15,151 nucleotides of DNA from an uncultured Ruminococcus sp. (GTDB lineage: Bacteria; Bacillota; Clostridia; Oscillospirales; Ruminococcaceae): positions 1 through 15,151 of the forward strand of contig CAMNFW010000024.1 of assembly GCA_946537565.1 (NCBI GenBank), written 5' to 3'. Made by a program: the position numbers and the translations under genes. Shown here in pieces: positions 13,588 through 15,151 of the stretch. The notes below the pieces were generated by a model. It saw nothing but the letters and a program-made list of their open reading frames with translations, had not been told where the DNA came from and did no database searches. Every line of letters begins with the position of its first letter. The first letter of the stretch is position 1.

Positions 13588-14898
13588 TCAGGCATCCAGC
13601 AGAAGCGCCTCATCATCATCCGGGTCGTCTTCCGGCGGCGGAATCGGGGCTGGCTTTTCGTCCTCCTCAGGATAATACTTATTCTGAGATATATTCAGCA
13701 TAATCCCCATTTCCACCAGCTGCATGATAAGCGCCGTTCCGCCGTAGCTGAAAAATGGCAGGCTGATACCTGTATTAGGGATAAGGTTGCTTACAACTGC
13801 CAGGTTCAGTACAGTTTGTATACCGATCTGGGTTGTGATTCCAACGGCAATGAGCATACCGAATCTGTCCTTGCATCTTACTGCTATTGAATATCCTTCT
13901 ATTACAAGCAGGAAGAATACTATGATTATTGCCAGCGCACCCAGAAATCCGATTTCTTCACATACTATAGGGAATACAAAGTCATTCTTTGTTTCAGGAA
14001 GATAGAGATATTTCTGTCGGGAGTTTCCAAGTCCAAGGCCGAAAAGTCCTCCTGAACCTATTGCGATAAGCGAGTTTGCTGTCTGCCAGGTGTCATTCAG
14101 TACATCGGCAAAAGGATCACGCCAGGATTTGATTCTTACCTGAACGTAACTTCCCGGAATATTCGCCTGCCACGAGATATATGCCACGGCAAGACCAAGC
14201 GCTCCTGCTCCCAGAGCTGCAAACTGCTTACGGTTTGCTCCTCCGCAGAGTATCATGGCTACACCTATCGAACCCAGCAGCATGATTCCGGAGATATGTC
14301 TCTCAAGTGCAATGAGAAGCACATACACTCCTAAAAGCAGCGCATACTTTATGATACCTACGCTGAATTTATTCATATTTTTTCCGTCACGTTCCATGCA
14401 GTAAGCAAAAAATATTATCATCGCCAGCTTCGCCACCTCAGAAGGCTGAAAGTCTACGCCTCCTAAGGTGATCCAACGTTTAGCGCCCATATTACCGCCC
14501 TCATCGTTTCCTATTATGAGAACGACTATCAGCAGAACAGCTACCGCTACATATAAAGTTCCGGCAATATTAACTTTTTTCAGCAGCGGTAAATTGAGCT
14601 TCTTGAAGTTGTGATAATCCAGCTTCATAAAGAAAAACATTGCTGCCAATCCGACCAGCGCATTTTTTACCTGCTTTTTAAAATAAAACAATCCGTCGCC
14701 GTGTTCGCTGTATGCCCACGCATAACTGGCTGATGCCATCATAACTATTCCCACTACCAGCAGTATCATTACATAAGCTAAGAACGACACGCTCATATCA
14801 CTTTTTCTGCTATCACCGATGAAAGCCTGCCAGAAACCTGTTTTTTTCTTTGCCGGCTCTGAGCGGCGGTTTGTTCGTCTTTTTGCAGAAGTTGCCAT
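13588..14898 (-). CDS. ftsW: Septal peptidoglycan polymerase FtsW (SEDS family)
   Basis: SEDS glycosyltransferase that polymerises lipid II at the septum with a partner class B PBP. The 436-residue chain has about ten membrane segments, beginning near residue 37. Family landmarks are KRWITLGGVDFQPSEVAKL (140-158), the large extracellular loop NDTWQTANSLIAIGSGGLFG and GLGNSRQKYLYLPETKNDF, whose D306 matches the catalytic Asp, and LPFFSYGGTAL. The C-terminal cytoplasmic tail is acidic and Pro-rich (408-436), possibly a protein-binding tail. ATG at 14898 follows AAGGGTGA at good spacing. Whether it acts as FtsW or SpoVE cannot be told from sequence; its place in the mur cluster suits either, and RodA is less likely. 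Confidence 0.95.
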   Translation of the reverse strand: MATSAKRRTNRRSEPAKKKTGFWQAFIGDSRKSDMSVSFLAYVMILLVVGIVMMASASYAWAYSEHGDGLFYFKKQVKNALVGLAAMFFFMKLDYHNFKKLNLPLLKKVNIAGTLYVAVAVLLIVVLIIGNDEGGNMGAKRWITLGGVDFQPSEVAKLAMIIFFAYCMERDGKNMNKFSVGIIKYALLLGVYVLLIALERHISGIMLLGSIGVAMILCGGANRKQFAALGAGALGLAVAYISWQANIPGSYVQVRIKSWRDPFADVLNDTWQTANSLIAIGSGGLFGLGLGNSRQKYLYLPETKNDFVFPIVCEEIGFLGALAIIIVFFLLVIEGYSIAVRCKDRFGMLIAVGITTQIGIQTVLNLAVVSNLIPNTGISLPFFSYGGTALIMQLVEMGIMLNISQNKYYPEEDEKPAPIPPPEDDPDDDEALLLDA

Positions 14899-14924
14899 TA
14901 GTTCACCCTTTCGTATAGGTCAGA

Positions 14925-14979
14925 CAGCTCATATCCTTAACCTTTCGCAAAGCTTTGGCTTATCTGAAATTATGAGCTG
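14925..14979 (-). repeat. Inverted repeat in the mraY-ftsW spacer
   Basis: Perfect 9-bp arms, CAGCTCATA (14925-14933) and TATGAGCTG (14971-14979), flank 37 nt that include the 10-bp palindrome CAAAGCTTTG. It occupies most of the 88-nt spacer and ends before the ftsW ribosome binding site. No T-run follows on the minus strand, so it is not a simple terminator; a processing site, attenuator or scar of gene loss are possible. Confidence 0.5.
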
Positions 14980-14986
14980 AAATTTT

Positions 14987-15151
14987 TTATGAAGTCAACA
15001 AGGTAATTATTCCCAAGATACCGAAAAAAATGCCTGTAAGTGAAAATGTTATTACTATTTTGTACTCGCTGAATCCGCTCATCTCAAAGTGATGGTGGAT
15101 AGGTGTCATTTTGAAGATACGTCTGCCCTCGCCGTATTTTTTCTTGGTGTA
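14987..15151 (-). CDS. mraY: MraY, phospho-MurNAc-pentapeptide transferase, C-terminal 54 residues
   Basis: Only the 3' end lies in the window. The 54 residues include [20 protein letters not shown], the diagnostic MraY loop with the HHH motif near the active site, then a last membrane helix ending GIITLLTS and TAA at 14989-14987. MraY transfers phospho-MurNAc-pentapeptide to undecaprenyl phosphate, making lipid I, the MurG substrate. The next gene is ftsW, not murD. Confidence 0.95.
   Translation of the reverse strand, partial: YTKKKYGEGRRIFKMTPIHHHFEMSGFSEYKIVITFSLTGIFFGILGIITLLTS

Overview
The window looks like chromosomal DNA of a Gram-positive anaerobe of the Clostridia, most likely a Ruminococcus-like member of the Oscillospiraceae. 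This is inferred from the mur/fts gene order, the SigH-type sigma factor, the clostridial zinc-ribbon protein, the ADMGPKPS-type membrane protein and the AGGAGG-type ribosome binding sites. No similarity search was possible. Every gene I can support lies on the minus strand, so transcription runs from high to low coordinates. There is no sign of an insertion sequence, prophage or CRISPR array.

Right half (15151 down to about 7860): a division and cell-wall cluster. In transcription order it holds the C-terminus of mraY (lipid I synthesis), ftsW (septal glycan polymerase), a small two-TM protein, murG (lipid II synthesis), murA (first committed precursor step), ftsQ/divIB (divisome scaffold) and ftsZ. 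murD, usual between mraY and ftsW in Firmicutes, is absent there, and ftsA does not precede ftsZ. FtsQ has a long extracellular Thr-rich then Trp/Asp/Gly/Asn-rich repeat tail. ftsZ has its own strong SigA-type promoter and a clear terminator.

Middle (about 7860 to 4900): a second unit begins at another near-consensus promoter preceded by 10-bp-phased A-tracts. It encodes a 541-residue DivIVA-like coiled-coil protein with an 11-residue tandem repeat, then, past a strong intercistronic hairpin, a SigH-like sigma factor. The spacer after the sigma gene can fold as a tRNA-like cloverleaf with an expanded anticodon arm. It is followed by a small zinc-ribbon gene closed by an intrinsic terminator.

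Left part (4861 to 1): a tightly packed RNA-modification and quality-control unit: a TrmK-Nif3 fusion, an RlmA-type 23S rRNA methyltransferase, a signal-peptide membrane protein with an ATGA overlap, and RqcH/NFACT, cut by the window edge. The most unusual items are the tRNA-like element (5260-5378), the FtsQ tail, the TrmK-Nif3 fusion and two short motifs shared between intergenic spacers of the division cluster. I do not see a complete new multi-gene system; most of the window is core cell biology.
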